This document shows positions 15,921 to 24,698 of a DNA stretch of 64,000 nucleotides, in pieces. The translations under genes were made by a program, and so were the position numbers. Within the stretch, counting starts at the first letter, position 1; every line of letters begins with the position of its first letter. Under the pieces are notes generated by a model that was not told where the DNA came from, did no database searches, and worked only from the letters and a program-made list of their open reading frames with translations. Origin of the DNA: Candidatus Latescibacterota bacterium. GTDB taxonomy: Bacteria > JAAXHH01. The stretch covers positions 186,001-250,000 of the forward strand of contig JAJEAN010000002.1 of NCBI GenBank assembly GCA_022822725.1, in the 5' to 3' direction.

Positions 15921-16802
15921 TCAGCCGCTGTTCACCAGGACGACGGCGACCAGGGTCAGGCCGATGCCGACGAAGGCCGGTCCACGCACCTGTTCTTTCC
16001 AGTACAATATAGCCACGAGCGTGGTGATGACAAGGCCGACCGCGCTGACGAAGGGAAAGACGACGGTACCGGGAAGATACGTGAGCGTGAGGACCAGAAG
16101 CCAGGTCCCGCCGACGTTGACCGCACCAAGCAGGACGCTCCAGCGCACTTCCGGCAGGCGCGCCTGGATCGGCTTGTACCGGAGGTAGCATAATCCCATG
16201 ATCCCGGATACGGCGAAGAGAGAGAAGAGGTAGAGCGGCATCTGGCTTCCGGGCGCGAGTTCGCTGAAGACCTTCGGGGACAGGTGGCAGAATCCCGTGG
16301 TGATGAAGAGGGCGCCGACAAGCCAGGCGACGCCGCGCAGGGACAGATCGGCCTGCCTGCCGACCCCGAGCGTCAGGAGCGGGAGGGCGATGCAGACCGT
16401 TATGATGCCCGCGGTCTGCGTAAGGTTGGGGATCTCATGCCAGATGACGATGGAGCAGAGGATGGGGATCAGGACGGAAAGACGGACGATGGCCAGCGTC
16501 ACGGCGACGCCGCCCTGCAGAAGGGCCTGGATCAGAAAGTAGAAAGCGACGAAGTAGAAGAACCCGCTGGCCGCGCCGATCAGCACGGTGGTCCAGTGCC
16601 AGGTCCAACCGGGATCGATGAGCAACAACAGGCCGGAGATTACGGCGCCTGCGCCATAATTGAGACTGCCCACCGCCAGGGCATTGCGCCCGTTCTGGTG
16701 GGCAGATTTCAGGATCAAGCCGAAGCACGACGTTACGACGGTCGCCGTGATCAGCAAAAAAAGTCCGAGCGCCGTGGTCTGCTCTCCGTCCTTAGATAGC
16801 AA
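15921..16802 (-). CDS. EamA/DMT-superfamily transporter
   Basis: A protein of up to 293 aa with about ten hydrophobic helices in two halves, including GLFLLITATVVTSCFGLIL at the start and a Gly/Ala-rich second repeat ending WKEQVRGPAFVGIGLTLVAVV. This is the drug/metabolite transporter EamA architecture; substrate unknown. The start is doubtful. The longest reading uses a TTG at 16800-16802, inside the right arm of the hairpin at 16801-16838, with no ribosome site; a later TTG near codon 16 follows AAGGACGGAG. No ATG is available near the N-terminus. Confidence 0.8.
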   Translation of the reverse strand: MLSKDGEQTTALGLFLLITATVVTSCFGLILKSAHQNGRNALAVGSLNYGAGAVISGLLLLIDPGWTWHWTTVLIGAASGFFYFVAFYFLIQALLQGGVAVTLAIVRLSVLIPILCSIVIWHEIPNLTQTAGIITVCIALPLLTLGVGRQADLSLRGVAWLVGALFITTGFCHLSPKVFSELAPGSQMPLYLFSLFAVSGIMGLCYLRYKPIQARLPEVRWSVLLGAVNVGGTWLLVLTLTYLPGTVVFPFVSAVGLVITTLVAILYWKEQVRGPAFVGIGLTLVAVVLVNSG

Positions 16803-16838
16803 GAAGCCGGCGAACGGATACCGCCTCGCCGGCTTCTT
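16801..16838 (-). terminator. Perfect 13-bp hairpin after the DUF1326 gene
   Basis: AAGAAGCCGGCGA (16801-16813) and TCGCCGGCTTCTT (16826-16838) pair perfectly around a 12-base loop, 25 bp after the DUF1326 stop. The stem ends in CTTCTT, and only a short T-rich tail follows on the minus strand. It is probably an intrinsic terminator that insulates the EamA gene. Confidence 0.6.
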
Positions 16839-16863
16839 GATTCATGATCGCCGAGGGTGCCGC

Positions 16864-17511
16864 TTACGGCGTGAAGGCGAAAGTACCCACGTAGGCGCTG
16901 CGCTTGTTCGGGATGCTCCAGGTCGCGATCAGGTCAGATCCGCTGTACGCGTGGGCGGCGGTCTGGACCAGCGCGGCCGACGCGTCCGTGGTAAAGGGAT
17001 CGTACCACACCATCCGGTCGCAGTTGGGCTCGTGGTCGGTCGCCAGCATGGTCCGGGTGGACACGCGCACCTGGCCGTCCACCGTCACGGCGTAGGCGTC
17101 CCCGCCGTCGTGTCGGAAGGAGATCTCCGTGGGCTTAACCGTTTTGACGGTACCGAACAGCTCGCCATACCGGGCGGTGAAAGCGCTCTTCAGGTCCTGG
17201 CGCTGGCCGGGCGTGGCCCGGCTGTCGATCAGCAGCACGGTCTCGCGTGCGTGATGCCCGAGTTGCAGGTTGCCCTTGCCGAGAATGACGGCGACGACGG
17301 ACAGATCGGCCAGCGCGCCTTCACGGATGTGCCAGGCTACCACGGCCTGGTTGGCGTCGCCTCCCGCTTCGGCGGAGTACGTACAGCCGCCACCCAGGAT
17401 GTGGTTGGAGCGAACTTCCACGTAATCGCCGGCAATGGACGGTGAGCCGGCCATCGCCGGGGATGCCGCGAGGACGATCGCGGCCATGAGTGCGAAACCG
17501 GTCTTCAACAT
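16864..17511 (-). CDS. Exported DUF1326 domain-containing protein
   Basis: A 215-aa protein with a signal peptide (MLKTGFALMAAIVLAASPAMA, cleavage after AMA) and a DUF1326-type body beginning IAGDYVEVRSNHILGGGC. The IxGDYxExR opening and the long two-layer beta pattern fit this uncharacterised family (COG5588). GGGAGG lies before the ATG at 17511; the longer frame to 17739 lacks such a site. Probably periplasmic. Function unknown. A hairpin terminator follows the gene. Confidence 0.75.
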   Translation of the reverse strand: MLKTGFALMAAIVLAASPAMAGSPSIAGDYVEVRSNHILGGGCTYSAEAGGDANQAVVAWHIREGALADLSVVAVILGKGNLQLGHHARETVLLIDSRATPGQRQDLKSAFTARYGELFGTVKTVKPTEISFRHDGGDAYAVTVDGQVRVSTRTMLATDHEPNCDRMVWYDPFTTDASAALVQTAAHAYSGSDLIATWSIPNKRSAYVGTFAFTP

Positions 17512-17830
17512 AGTGCCTCCCTGTTTTGCGTTTGTGGCTTCTGGTCTGGGGGTCGACGCGACGCGCGTCCGGCCACACAGTTCGTGACGAGGATTACTCG
17601 TAACGAGGACTACTCGCGACGAGAACTTCGACTTTGCTGGCTCAAAACGGACCGCCGTTCCGAGCGGGTCAATATCGTTTGGGCGCGAAACTGTAACGCG
17701 GTATATTCTACCGTACCGGCAACATCGCAGTATATTCAATATATGTGCTCCCCGCCCTCAAAGTCAATCGCAAATCGAATCGATCAAAGGGCGGCCGGCC
17801 TCGACGGATCTTCTCCCAAAGGAAACGAAC
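17512..17830. other. 319-bp divergent intergenic region
   Basis: It separates the minus-strand DUF1326 gene from the plus-strand aldo-keto reductase. It contains a 16-bp triple repeat (17583-17630) and AT-rich stretches with two copies of GTATATTC (about 17701 and 17731) that could serve as -10 elements. I see no gene. Confidence 0.6.
17583..17630. repeat. 16-bp tandem repeat, three units
   Basis: CGTGACGAGGATTACT, CGTAACGAGGACTACT and CGCGACGAGAACTTCG follow one another at 17583, 17599 and 17615. Confidence 0.8.
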
Positions 17831-18772
17831 ATGGAATACAGAGCGCTCGGTGAATCGGGCCTGACGGTATCGGCCATCGGCATGGGCTGCTGGCCCATGG
17901 CCGGGGTAGGTTGGACCGGGATAGACGACAACGCGTCCCTGGCGGCGCTCGAGACGGCCATGGACGGCGGCATCACCCTCATCGACACCGCCTACATGTA
18001 TGGGCGAAGCGGCGAATCGGAACGGCTGGTGGGACGGGCCATCGCGGGCAGGCGCGACCAGATCGTCCTTGCGACGAAATGCGGCCTGTACTGGGACGGC
18101 ACGACGCTGCTCCGCGACAGCTCGAGGAAGCGTGTCCTGGAACAGGTCGAGGAGAGCCTCCGCAGGCTGAACACCGACTACATCGACCTCTACCAGGTGC
18201 ACGCGCCGGACGAGAACACGCCCTTCGAGGAGACGGCCGCCACGCTCGCCGACCTGAAGGAACAGGGCAAGATCCGCGCCATCGGCGTGAGCAATTACGA
18301 CGTGGCGCAGATGAAGGCCTTCGCCCGCCACGCGCCTCTCCACTCGGACCAGCCGCCGTACAACCTGCTCAACCGGGACATCGAAGCGGAGATCCTGCCC
18401 TACTGCCGGGAGAACCGCATCGGCGTGATCTCCTACTGGCCGCTGTACAAGGGCCTGCTGACCGGGAAGTACGGACGGGGCCACCGGTTTCCCGAAGGCG
18501 ACAGCCGCAACGAGGACGTCCGGTTCCAGGGGGAGGAGCTCGAGCGCACCCTCGACATGCTCGACAAGCTGAAGCCCATCGCAGACGAATACGGCAAATC
18601 CATCGCCCAGCTCGTGATCCACTGGACGGCCCGGCAGCCGGGGATCACGTCGGTCCTGTGCGGCGCGACGCGACCGGACCAGGTCGAACAGAACATCGAA
18701 GCGGTGGGCTGGGAACTGTCCGACGCGCACCGTGCGCAGGTCGACGAGATCGTCGCGGGCATGGGCGATTAG
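17831..18772 (+). CDS. Aldo/keto reductase
   Basis: A 313-aa TIM-barrel NADPH-dependent oxidoreductase. The tetrad is Asp52 and Tyr57 (LIDTAYMYGRS), Lys83 (LATKCGLYWD) and His124 (YQVHAPD). The SNYDVAQM and TSVLCGATRPDQVEQN segments bind the cofactor. The start MEYRALGESGLTVSAIGMGC is typical, and AAGGAA lies before the ATG. It appears monocistronic. Natural substrate unknown. Confidence 0.9.
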   Translation: MEYRALGESGLTVSAIGMGCWPMAGVGWTGIDDNASLAALETAMDGGITLIDTAYMYGRSGESERLVGRAIAGRRDQIVLATKCGLYWDGTTLLRDSSRKRVLEQVEESLRRLNTDYIDLYQVHAPDENTPFEETAATLADLKEQGKIRAIGVSNYDVAQMKAFARHAPLHSDQPPYNLLNRDIEAEILPYCRENRIGVISYWPLYKGLLTGKYGRGHRFPEGDSRNEDVRFQGEELERTLDMLDKLKPIADEYGKSIAQLVIHWTARQPGITSVLCGATRPDQVEQNIEAVGWELSDAHRAQVDEIVAGMGD

Positions 18773-18885
18773 GCGATGGAGTCGGGGTCGGGCGGTCGGC
18801 ACAATCGGGCGGCGCGCAAGGTACGGGCAAGCGGAAATACGAGGCAGACGGAGCGTCTCACACGGACGGACGACTGGCCGGTTAT

Positions 18886-19314
18886 CTAGTTGGCCAGCGC
18901 ACCGCTGGCGATTGAGCGGATCTTCTTGACCATGGACCGGAAGCCGTTGCTCCGGCTCGGGCTGAGGTGGGACGCCAGGTCCAGCCGTTCGAAGATGTCC
19001 TCGATGTCGGCGTCCAGGATCTGGCGCGGCGTCTTTCCGGAATAGACCATGAGCAGGATGGCCACGAGGCCGCGGACGATGTGGGCGTCGCTGTCGGCGT
19101 CGAAGCTGATGGTCGGCGGCAGGTTCTCGTCCACGTGGGGTACGAGCCAGACCTGGCTCACGCAACCCTTGACCTTGTACGCATCGGTCTTGTAGGCATC
19201 GTCCAGGGGCGGGAGTTTCCTTCCCAGGTCGATGATCTCCTGGTAGCGCTCTTCCCAGTCATCCAGGTATTCGAAGTCTTCCAGCACTTCTTCTATCGTC
19301 GTGTCCATCGTCAC
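18886..19314 (-). CDS. sufE: SufE-family cysteine desulfurase partner
   Basis: A 140-142-aa SufE protein. The sulfur-accepting cysteine is in KVKGCVSQVWLV (Cys49 counted from the ATG at 19308), and the family pattern of WEERYQEIIDLGRKLPPL and the C-terminal LSPSRSNGFRSMVKKIR helix is complete. SufE takes persulfide sulfur from SufS for Fe-S cluster assembly. I keep the GTG at 19314 because GGAGGA sits nine bases upstream of it; the ATG six bases later is less well placed. No suf genes are adjacent, which is unusual. Confidence 0.92.
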   Translation of the reverse strand: MTMDTTIEEVLEDFEYLDDWEERYQEIIDLGRKLPPLDDAYKTDAYKVKGCVSQVWLVPHVDENLPPTISFDADSDAHIVRGLVAILLMVYSGKTPRQILDADIEDIFERLDLASHLSPSRSNGFRSMVKKIRSIASGALAN

Positions 19315-19347
19315 GATTGTGCGTCCTCCACTTCAATAAGTTCCCGC

Positions 19348-19439
19348 CGGCGGCCTGCTCGACCCGGCCGCGGCGGCCCGCCCGATCCGTTCGTGGCGGC
19401 CTGCACGGCCTGTCCGCGGCGGTCCGCCCGACCCGGCCG
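19348..19439. repeat. 23-bp tandem repeat, four units, after the HupE gene stop
   Basis: Units beginning CGGCGGCC or TGGCGGCC start at 19348, 19371, 19394 and 19417; a fifth partial unit runs toward the HupE gene stop at 19454. Units differ at several sites, so the array is older than the perfect ones. Confidence 0.85.
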
Positions 19440-19453
19440 TGGCGGCTTCCTGC

Positions 19454-20026
19454 TCAGTTCGCTCCGATCAACAGCATGGCCGAAACACCGGCGGCCGCAC
19501 CCGATACGAATAGGTTCCAGTGGCGGTGCGGCGTGCCCAGGAGCCGCAGGAACACCAGGGCCACGGCCGCGAAGATCGCCACGATCATCAACTGGCCCAG
19601 TTCCAGCCCGATGTTGAAGGACAGGAGCGGCACGACGATCGATTCTTCCATGCCGAGCAGCGCTCTCAGGTAGTTCGAGAATCCCAGGCCGTGAATCAGG
19701 CCGAAGAACAGGGCCAGTCCGTAGCTCGTCTTCCGGCCGAATTTCCCCTCGAAGGGCCGCCAGACGTTCATCAGGCAGGTCGCCAGGATCGTCACGGGGA
19801 TGAGCGTCTCGACCAGGTCCGTCGGGACCAGAATGAGGCGGAGCGTAGCCAGCGCCAGGGTGATCGAGTGCCCGACCGTGAAGGCCGTAACCAGCAAGAT
19901 CACCGAACGCCACCGGTTCAGCGGATAGGCGGCGCAGAGCGCGATGATGAAAACGATGTGGTCGTAGGCGTTCAGGTCCGAAATGTGATCGAAACCGAGT
20001 TGCAGATATACCTGGAATTCGGACAT
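19454..20026 (-). CDS. HupE/UreJ family membrane protein
   Basis: A 190-aa protein with about six membrane helices and the conserved histidines of the HupE/UreJ_2 family: DHIVFIIAL near the N-terminus, FTVGHSITLALATL, and FGLIHGLGFSNYL. Family members have been tied to nickel or cobalt transport, but this subgroup is usually found beside DUF6702 proteins, as here, and its role is open. GGAAG precedes the ATG at 20026. It lies 66 bp downstream of the DUF6702 gene in the same orientation. Confidence 0.85.
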   Translation of the reverse strand: MSEFQVYLQLGFDHISDLNAYDHIVFIIALCAAYPLNRWRSVILLVTAFTVGHSITLALATLRLILVPTDLVETLIPVTILATCLMNVWRPFEGKFGRKTSYGLALFFGLIHGLGFSNYLRALLGMEESIVVPLLSFNIGLELGQLMIVAIFAAVALVFLRLLGTPHRHWNLFVSGAAAGVSAMLLIGAN

Positions 20027-20092
20027 CTTCCGCCCAGTGTTCAGCCGGCGCCGAGGGCGAAACCGCGACCCCGACACGGTCGGAACCAGAAG

Positions 20093-20692
20093 TCATGGTC
20101 CGAAACGGACCGTCCCGGTGACGGTTTTCTTGCTCAGATTGACGAATTTCTTCTCGCCACCGATTTCGAACCGCATCACGTTGGCCTGCGTGTCGAACAT
20201 TTCGATCAGGATCCGGTTCTCGACCTCGATCGTATCCACGCTTTCCACATCCGTAATCTGCACCAGGCAGGCCGTCGCGTCAAGCGCGTCCTCCATGCCG
20301 GCGTAGGTCAATTGCCGGTCGGCGCCGTTGATCCGAAAGGCCAGCCTGGAGGTCAGGTAATCGGACACGTAGCGGTCGCGGTCTGCATGGGCCTGGTCGG
20401 TCCAGAGCCTGAGCCGGGGTCCTCCCTCGGCCACGATGGCCTCTTCCAGGTCGTCCGTGAAGATTCGCACCGACACGTCGAGACGCGCGTCGTCCACGTT
20501 CCACTTGACCCGTGCGATGCTCACGTAGAACACATGGGCGGGTGCCGCGGCCGGACCGGGGGCCGTACTCGGACCAGGGGCCGGACCGGAACCAGGGACA
20601 GCGGCCAGACCGGGTGTCGCGCCCGAAACCGGTTCGGCCGCGGAGAGGATCATCAGGCAGAGAAGGACCCCGAGCGGCTTCATCGCCTCCAT
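20093..20692 (-). CDS. DUF6702 family exported protein
   Basis: A 199-aa protein: signal peptide (KPLGVLLCLMILSAAEPVSGA), a Pro/Gly/Ala linker, then HVFYVSIARVKWN, RIFTDDLEEAI, YLTSRLAFRINGA and a DTIEVENRILIEMF...ANVMRF strand pattern. That order matches DUF6702 proteins of Bacteroidota, which are encoded with HupE-like and peptidase genes. It is probably periplasmic. The start at 20692 or 20683 is uncertain because the stop of the M28 gene is adjacent. The Pro/Gly linker shows imperfect short repeats. Function unknown. Confidence 0.78.
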   Translation of the reverse strand: MEAMKPLGVLLCLMILSAAEPVSGATPGLAAVPGSGPAPGPSTAPGPAAAPAHVFYVSIARVKWNVDDARLDVSVRIFTDDLEEAIVAEGGPRLRLWTDQAHADRDRYVSDYLTSRLAFRINGADRQLTYAGMEDALDATACLVQITDVESVDTIEVENRILIEMFDTQANVMRFEIGGEKKFVNLSKKTVTGTVRFGP

Positions 20693-20693
20693 C

Positions 20694-22169
20694 CTACTGG
20701 GCCATTGCGTCCCGCAGGCCGTACTTGTCGATCAGATAGATCAGCGTGGCGATGGATGCGCCGCCCAGTTCCAGTTCGCGGCGGTTGACCGCTTCGAAGT
20801 TGTCGGTGGGCGCGTGATGATAGTCGAACGCCCGCTGCGAATCGGGGTTGAAACCGATGGTCGGGGTACCCGTCTCCCTGCGGAGCGGTCCGATGTCTGC
20901 GCCGCCGCCGCCCACGTTGATGTAGGAGATCGTGGCCTGGGGAAACAGGGGCAGCCACGATCGGAAGCGTTCGATGACGTCATCGTCCGCGGAAACACCG
21001 AATCCCCGCGGGCTGAAGCCGCCCGCGTCGCTTTCGAGGGCGATCAGGTGCTGTTCGCCCGTTTCCTTTGCCACCTCGGCGTACTTAAGGCCGCCGCGGA
21101 GGCCGTTTTCCTCGTTCATGAACAGGACGGCCCGGATGGTGTGGCGGGGCCGGATGCCCAGTTTCTGGAAGGTCCGCAGCACGCCGATGGAGTGGACCAC
21201 GCCCGCGCCGTCGTCATGGGCGCCTTCAGACACGTCCCATGAGTCGAGATGGCCGCCCACCAGGATGATCTCGTCCGGCCGTTCACTGCCACGGATCTCG
21301 CCGATCACGTTGTGCGACAGGGCGTCGGGATGCCATTTCGAGGACAGGCGCATGTAGAGCTTTGCATCAGGCTGTCCCTCGAGCGCCTGCTCCAGGCGGT
21401 CGGCGGACTGATAGCCCAGGGCCGCGGCGGGGATGCGCTCCACGTCTTCGGCGTAGCGCAGTCCGCCGGTGTGAGGTGCATCGCCGAAGTCCGAACCGGC
21501 CGACCGGATCACAACGCCCACGGCGCCGAACCTGGCCGCCTGGGACGGACCGGCGGTCCGCTGGTCCACCGCTCCGCCATATCCGGGGCCCGTGGCGATC
21601 ACCGTCTGGTCGAAGCGCCGGTTGTAGAAGACGATCTTCCCTTCAACAGCCTCGCGGCCGATTTCTTCCACTTCTTCCAGGGAATGGACCACCACGACGG
21701 GCGCCGTAAGCCCCGTCGGCGCGGTCGGCACCGATCCCCCGATGGCCAGGGCAGTCAGCTCGATCATGCCTTCGTCGACGTTGACGATCCGCACCTGCTC
21801 CGGTTCGCCCCGTTCCCAGTGGGGCACCATGACTTCCTGCAGGTAGACCCGGTCGAATCCGTAGCCTTCCATCACCTCTTTCGCCCATGCCACGGCGCGC
21901 TCCGCGCCTTCCGAACCGCTGAGGCGCGGCCCGATGTTCTTGCTCAGGTCTTCGAGGAGGAAGTACATCTCTCCCGAAGCCAGCCGTTCGTTGAAGATTG
22001 CGGTTACGGTCTGCTCGTCTTCGGTCTGTCCGTGGACTTCGTGGGGGAAGGCCGTAGACAAGCCGAGCGAGAAGGCCAAGGCAAGGAGCGGGGCCATGCA
22101 CAGGGGAAGGAAAGACGACAGGATCGTGCCTTTCGCAACCCCGGACAGGTTGGGATGCGTGGACTTCAT
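20694..22169 (-). CDS. M28-family zinc peptidase, carboxypeptidase Q-like
   Basis: A 491-aa exported aminopeptidase-type enzyme. The N-terminus carries a signal peptide ending near HGQTEDEQ. A PA-type insert spans about 150-260. The zinc ligands and catalytic residues are visible: His307 (GGHLDSWD), Asp319 (AHDDGAG), Glu353/354 (MNEENG), Asp381 (ESDAGG) and His451 or 452 (DYHHAPTD). It hydrolyses peptides in the periplasm or outside. It is the first gene of the M28-DUF6702-HupE operon; Bacteroidota usually have an M1 peptidase in this position. Confidence 0.92.
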   Translation of the reverse strand: MKSTHPNLSGVAKGTILSSFLPLCMAPLLALAFSLGLSTAFPHEVHGQTEDEQTVTAIFNERLASGEMYFLLEDLSKNIGPRLSGSEGAERAVAWAKEVMEGYGFDRVYLQEVMVPHWERGEPEQVRIVNVDEGMIELTALAIGGSVPTAPTGLTAPVVVVHSLEEVEEIGREAVEGKIVFYNRRFDQTVIATGPGYGGAVDQRTAGPSQAARFGAVGVVIRSAGSDFGDAPHTGGLRYAEDVERIPAAALGYQSADRLEQALEGQPDAKLYMRLSSKWHPDALSHNVIGEIRGSERPDEIILVGGHLDSWDVSEGAHDDGAGVVHSIGVLRTFQKLGIRPRHTIRAVLFMNEENGLRGGLKYAEVAKETGEQHLIALESDAGGFSPRGFGVSADDDVIERFRSWLPLFPQATISYINVGGGGADIGPLRRETGTPTIGFNPDSQRAFDYHHAPTDNFEAVNRRELELGGASIATLIYLIDKYGLRDAMAQ

Positions 22170-22288
22170 GAAGACCTCCGTGGTCAGAGATTAACTGCCG
22201 GACATCATGGGACCGTATTGCGTAACGGGTTCGTTCAGAGACGGCGATGTGGTGCAGGTACGTTCGCGGATCAAGTCGCGTAACAGAC

Positions 22289-22374
22289 CAGTGCGCAGAC
22301 CGAGATTCTGCCGGGTCAGTGCGCAGACCGTGATTCCTGCCGGGCCAGTGTGCAGACCGAGCTTCCTACCGGGT
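22289..22374. repeat. 28/29-bp tandem repeat overlapping the moaB 3' end
   Basis: Three units (22289-22316, 22317-22345, 22346-22374) share CAGTGCGCAGACCG and end CCGGGT or CCGGGC. The third contains the moaB stop codon (22366-22368), so the two outer units look like copies of the gene's 3' end. Confidence 0.88.
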
Positions 22375-22881
22375 CAGTTCCCAGCCCATGTGGGAGATTT
22401 CCGTCGCGATCAGTTTTTCCCAGGCCAGCTCCACGGCGGCGGGGGAGCCGGGCGTGGAGATGACCACCGTATTGCGGTACACCCCCGCTGTGGCGCGGGA
22501 CAACATGGCCGCGGAGCCGACCTGGTCGTAGCTGAGCATGCGGAAAAGCTCGCCGAACCCGGTCAGGTGCTTTTCCAGTTTGCGGTTCAGCACGTCGAAG
22601 GTCCGGTCCCTCTTCGAGATGCCGGTCCCCCCGTTGAAAATGACGATGTGGATGTTATCGCCGGTGCAGTCCTCCAGGGCGGCTTCGACCTGGTCCGGTT
22701 CGTCCCGGATCAGCAGATAGCCGGCGACCCGGTGGCCCGCTTCCTCAATGCGCGTCCTGAGGTAATTTCCGTTGACGTCCGTTTCCGGCGTCCGGGAATC
22801 GCTCACCGTGACGACGGCGACATCCAACGGTCCGCCCTCGGCCGCAATGGTTCTGTGTTCTGAAGTGCTCTTGGAAGACAT
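22366..22881 (-). CDS. moaB: Molybdenum cofactor biosynthesis protein MoaB
   Basis: A 171-aa MoaB/Mog-type fold: [18 protein letters not shown] at the start, the molybdopterin-binding [13 protein letters not shown] loop, and [17 protein letters not shown] at the end. It adenylates molybdopterin or plays a related role. No other molybdenum gene is near. It lies 11 bp after rpmB and is probably co-transcribed with rpmG-rpmB. Confidence 0.93.
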   Translation of the reverse strand: MSSKSTSEHRTIAAEGGPLDVAVVTVSDSRTPETDVNGNYLRTRIEEAGHRVAGYLLIRDEPDQVEAALEDCTGDNIHIVIFNGGTGISKRDRTFDVLNRKLEKHLTGFGELFRMLSYDQVGSAAMLSRATAGVYRNTVVISTPGSPAAVELAWEKLIATEISHMGWELTR

Positions 22882-22892
22882 GAGGCCGGATC

Positions 22893-23132
22893 CTACAGCA
22901 CGTCCTGCAACCGTAGCCCCTGCTTTTTCAGGAACGGCATCAACCCTATCTTCGTGACCGTCCGCAAGGCGCTGACGGACATCTTGATGCGCACCGTGCG
23001 GCCGAGTTCGGGCACGTAGATACGCTTCAGCTGGAGATTGGGGTACTGACGCCGCTTGGTCTTGTTATGAGCGTGGGATATGTTGAAACCGACCAGGGGA
23101 CCTTTACCGGTCAACTTGCATTTTCTGGACAT
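22893..23132 (-). CDS. rpmB: 50S ribosomal protein L28
   Basis: A 79-aa basic protein beginning [17 protein letters not shown], with [16 protein letters not shown], the L28 signature, and a C-terminal [12 protein letters not shown] helix. Length is typical. It lies 23 bp downstream of rpmG, the common rpmG-rpmB pairing. Confidence 0.97.
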   Translation of the reverse strand: MSRKCKLTGKGPLVGFNISHAHNKTKRRQYPNLQLKRIYVPELGRTVRIKMSVSALRTVTKIGLMPFLKKQGLRLQDVL

Positions 23133-23155
23133 GAGGCAAACCTCCAGGAACGCGG

Positions 23156-23317
23156 CTACCGCGTCTCCCGGTACATGACGTGCCGCCGCAACGTCGGGTC
23201 GTACTTCTTGATCTCGATACGGGCGGTCGTGTTACGCCGGTTCTTCTTCGTGTAGTAGCAGTGCGCGCTTTCCGTGCTCTTGAGTTTCACCAGTTCACGG
23301 TTCTTGCTCTTGGCCAT
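23156..23317 (-). CDS. rpmG: 50S ribosomal protein L33
   Basis: A 53-codon [19 protein letters not shown], then [11 protein letters not shown] and a C-terminal [17 protein letters not shown]. This is L33 of the form lacking the four zinc cysteines (a single Cys20 remains). GGAG lies seven bases before the ATG. It is the first gene of rpmG-rpmB-moaB. Confidence 0.95.
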   Translation of the reverse strand: MAKSKNRELVKLKSTESAHCYYTKKNRRNTTARIEIKKYDPTLRRHVMYRETR

Positions 23318-23636
23318 GCTGTACTCCTCGACGAGCCAATATTCAACATGCCGGTGTGCCGGTTCTTGATGCCGGTGTGCCGGTTCTTGCCAACCAAGCG
23401 ATGAAATCTAATAGGCGTGTGCGTGAAAATCAAGGAAATAAAACAGGGTTCTGCAGTTATACGGAATGTACCCGGTATATGGCATGCTCCCGGGATGCTT
23501 TAATCTGAAAAGAAGCCCGGCGTATCAAAAAACGAAAGCGTCTCAAAAAAGTCCCCGAATCGTCAAATTAAAAACGTAAGATGCTATGATCGACCCCTGT
23601 TCCAGGACCATCCGTTATTGCTATCGAGGAGCCGGC
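23318..23636. other. 319-bp intergenic region
   Basis: Divergent gap between rpmG and the PiT-like gene. It holds a perfect 21-bp duplication (23348-23389), an AT-rich stretch, and TATGAT at 23585-23590 that could be the -10 of the plus-strand gene. No tRNA or ORF of note. Confidence 0.6.
23348..23389. repeat. 21-bp perfect direct duplication upstream of rpmG
   Basis: ATGCCGGTGTGCCGGTTCTT plus G occurs twice, at 23348-23368 and 23369-23389. Confidence 0.92.
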
Positions 23637-24599
23637 ATGAGTCAAGAAGTCCTGATGGTCATCGGGTTTGCCCTTGGCGCGTATTCGATCATCGGTAACG
23701 ACGCCATTCAAACGCTGGGGACATTCCTCAGTTCAAACGCCCACCGGCCGTGGTGGGTATTGTGGCTCTTCGCCGGCGGTATCATTACGATGGTCCTGGT
23801 ATACGGATGGATGGCTCATGGCGGAGACGTCTCCTATGGCAGGCTGGAGGCCATCGCGGTGCCGGACCACTTCAGCTGGATCTACTGCGTCCCTCCCTTT
23901 GTCCTTCTCCTGCTGACCCGCTGGGGCATACCGGTCAGCACCACCTTCCTGACCCTGACGATCTTCGCGCCGTCGGTGCTGGGGGAGATGCTGATCAAGT
24001 CGCTGCTCGGATACGCGACGGCTTTCGTGGCCGCCATCGTCGTGTACAGGCTGGTCACCCGGGGCCTCGAGGCGCACTTCGCCAGGACGGAGGGACCGAC
24101 GAGTTCCTGGTGGGTCGCGGCGCAGTGGTGCTCGACCGGCTTCCTCTGGAGCCAGTGGTTGATCCAGGACCTGGCCAACATCTACGTCTTCCTGCCGCGG
24201 GATCCGGCCAGCCGGACGCCCGATCTGGCGCTCGGATGGTTCATGCTCAGCGTCGTCGGCATACTGGCCCTGCTCGCCGTCATTTTCTACAACCACGGCG
24301 GCGCGATCCAGAAGGTGGTGTTGTCCAAGACCAACACGACCGACATCCGTTCGGCCACCTTCGTAGACCTGATCTATGGAATTGTGCTTTATATCTTCAA
24401 GGAAATCAGCAAGGTCCCGATGAGCACGACCTGGGTATTCGTCGGTCTCCTGGCCGGACGGGAGATCGCCATCGCCTGGAACCGGCGGCACCGCAGTCGC
24501 CGGGGCGTTTCGCGGTTGGTGATCTCCGACTTCACGAAAGCCCTGGCGGGTCTCCTCGTGAGTGTCGCCCTCGCCCTGCTGCTACCCCGATTGACGTAG
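23637..24599 (+). CDS. Divergent PiT-like (inorganic phosphate transporter family) membrane protein
   Basis: A 320-aa polytopic protein. The duplicated PiT signature is present in altered form: GNDAIQTLGTFLSS near the N-terminus, where canonical PiT has GANDVANAMGTSVGS, and the twin STT loops GIPVSTTFLTL and KVPMSTTWVFVGLLAG. These loops equal PVSTTHSIVG and PISTTQTLVGG in the bona fide PiT at 38293-39555. The second GxND motif appears lost. Substrate may be phosphate or another oxyanion. GAGGAG precedes the ATG. Confidence 0.65.
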   Translation: MSQEVLMVIGFALGAYSIIGNDAIQTLGTFLSSNAHRPWWVLWLFAGGIITMVLVYGWMAHGGDVSYGRLEAIAVPDHFSWIYCVPPFVLLLLTRWGIPVSTTFLTLTIFAPSVLGEMLIKSLLGYATAFVAAIVVYRLVTRGLEAHFARTEGPTSSWWVAAQWCSTGFLWSQWLIQDLANIYVFLPRDPASRTPDLALGWFMLSVVGILALLAVIFYNHGGAIQKVVLSKTNTTDIRSATFVDLIYGIVLYIFKEISKVPMSTTWVFVGLLAGREIAIAWNRRHRSRRGVSRLVISDFTKALAGLLVSVALALLLPRLT

Positions 24600-24698
24600 C
24601 GGTTTCGTAACCCGGCGTGACGGAGTAATAAGGCCTTGATCCGTCTCGTCAGCACCGCCGGGCAGTCCCGCCTCGTCCGGAAAGCTGGGAAAACCGGA

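Noticed and set aside
22200-22365. Small gene downstream of moaB
   Set aside because: The open stretch is made of copies of the moaB 3' end and lacks a start with a ribosome site.
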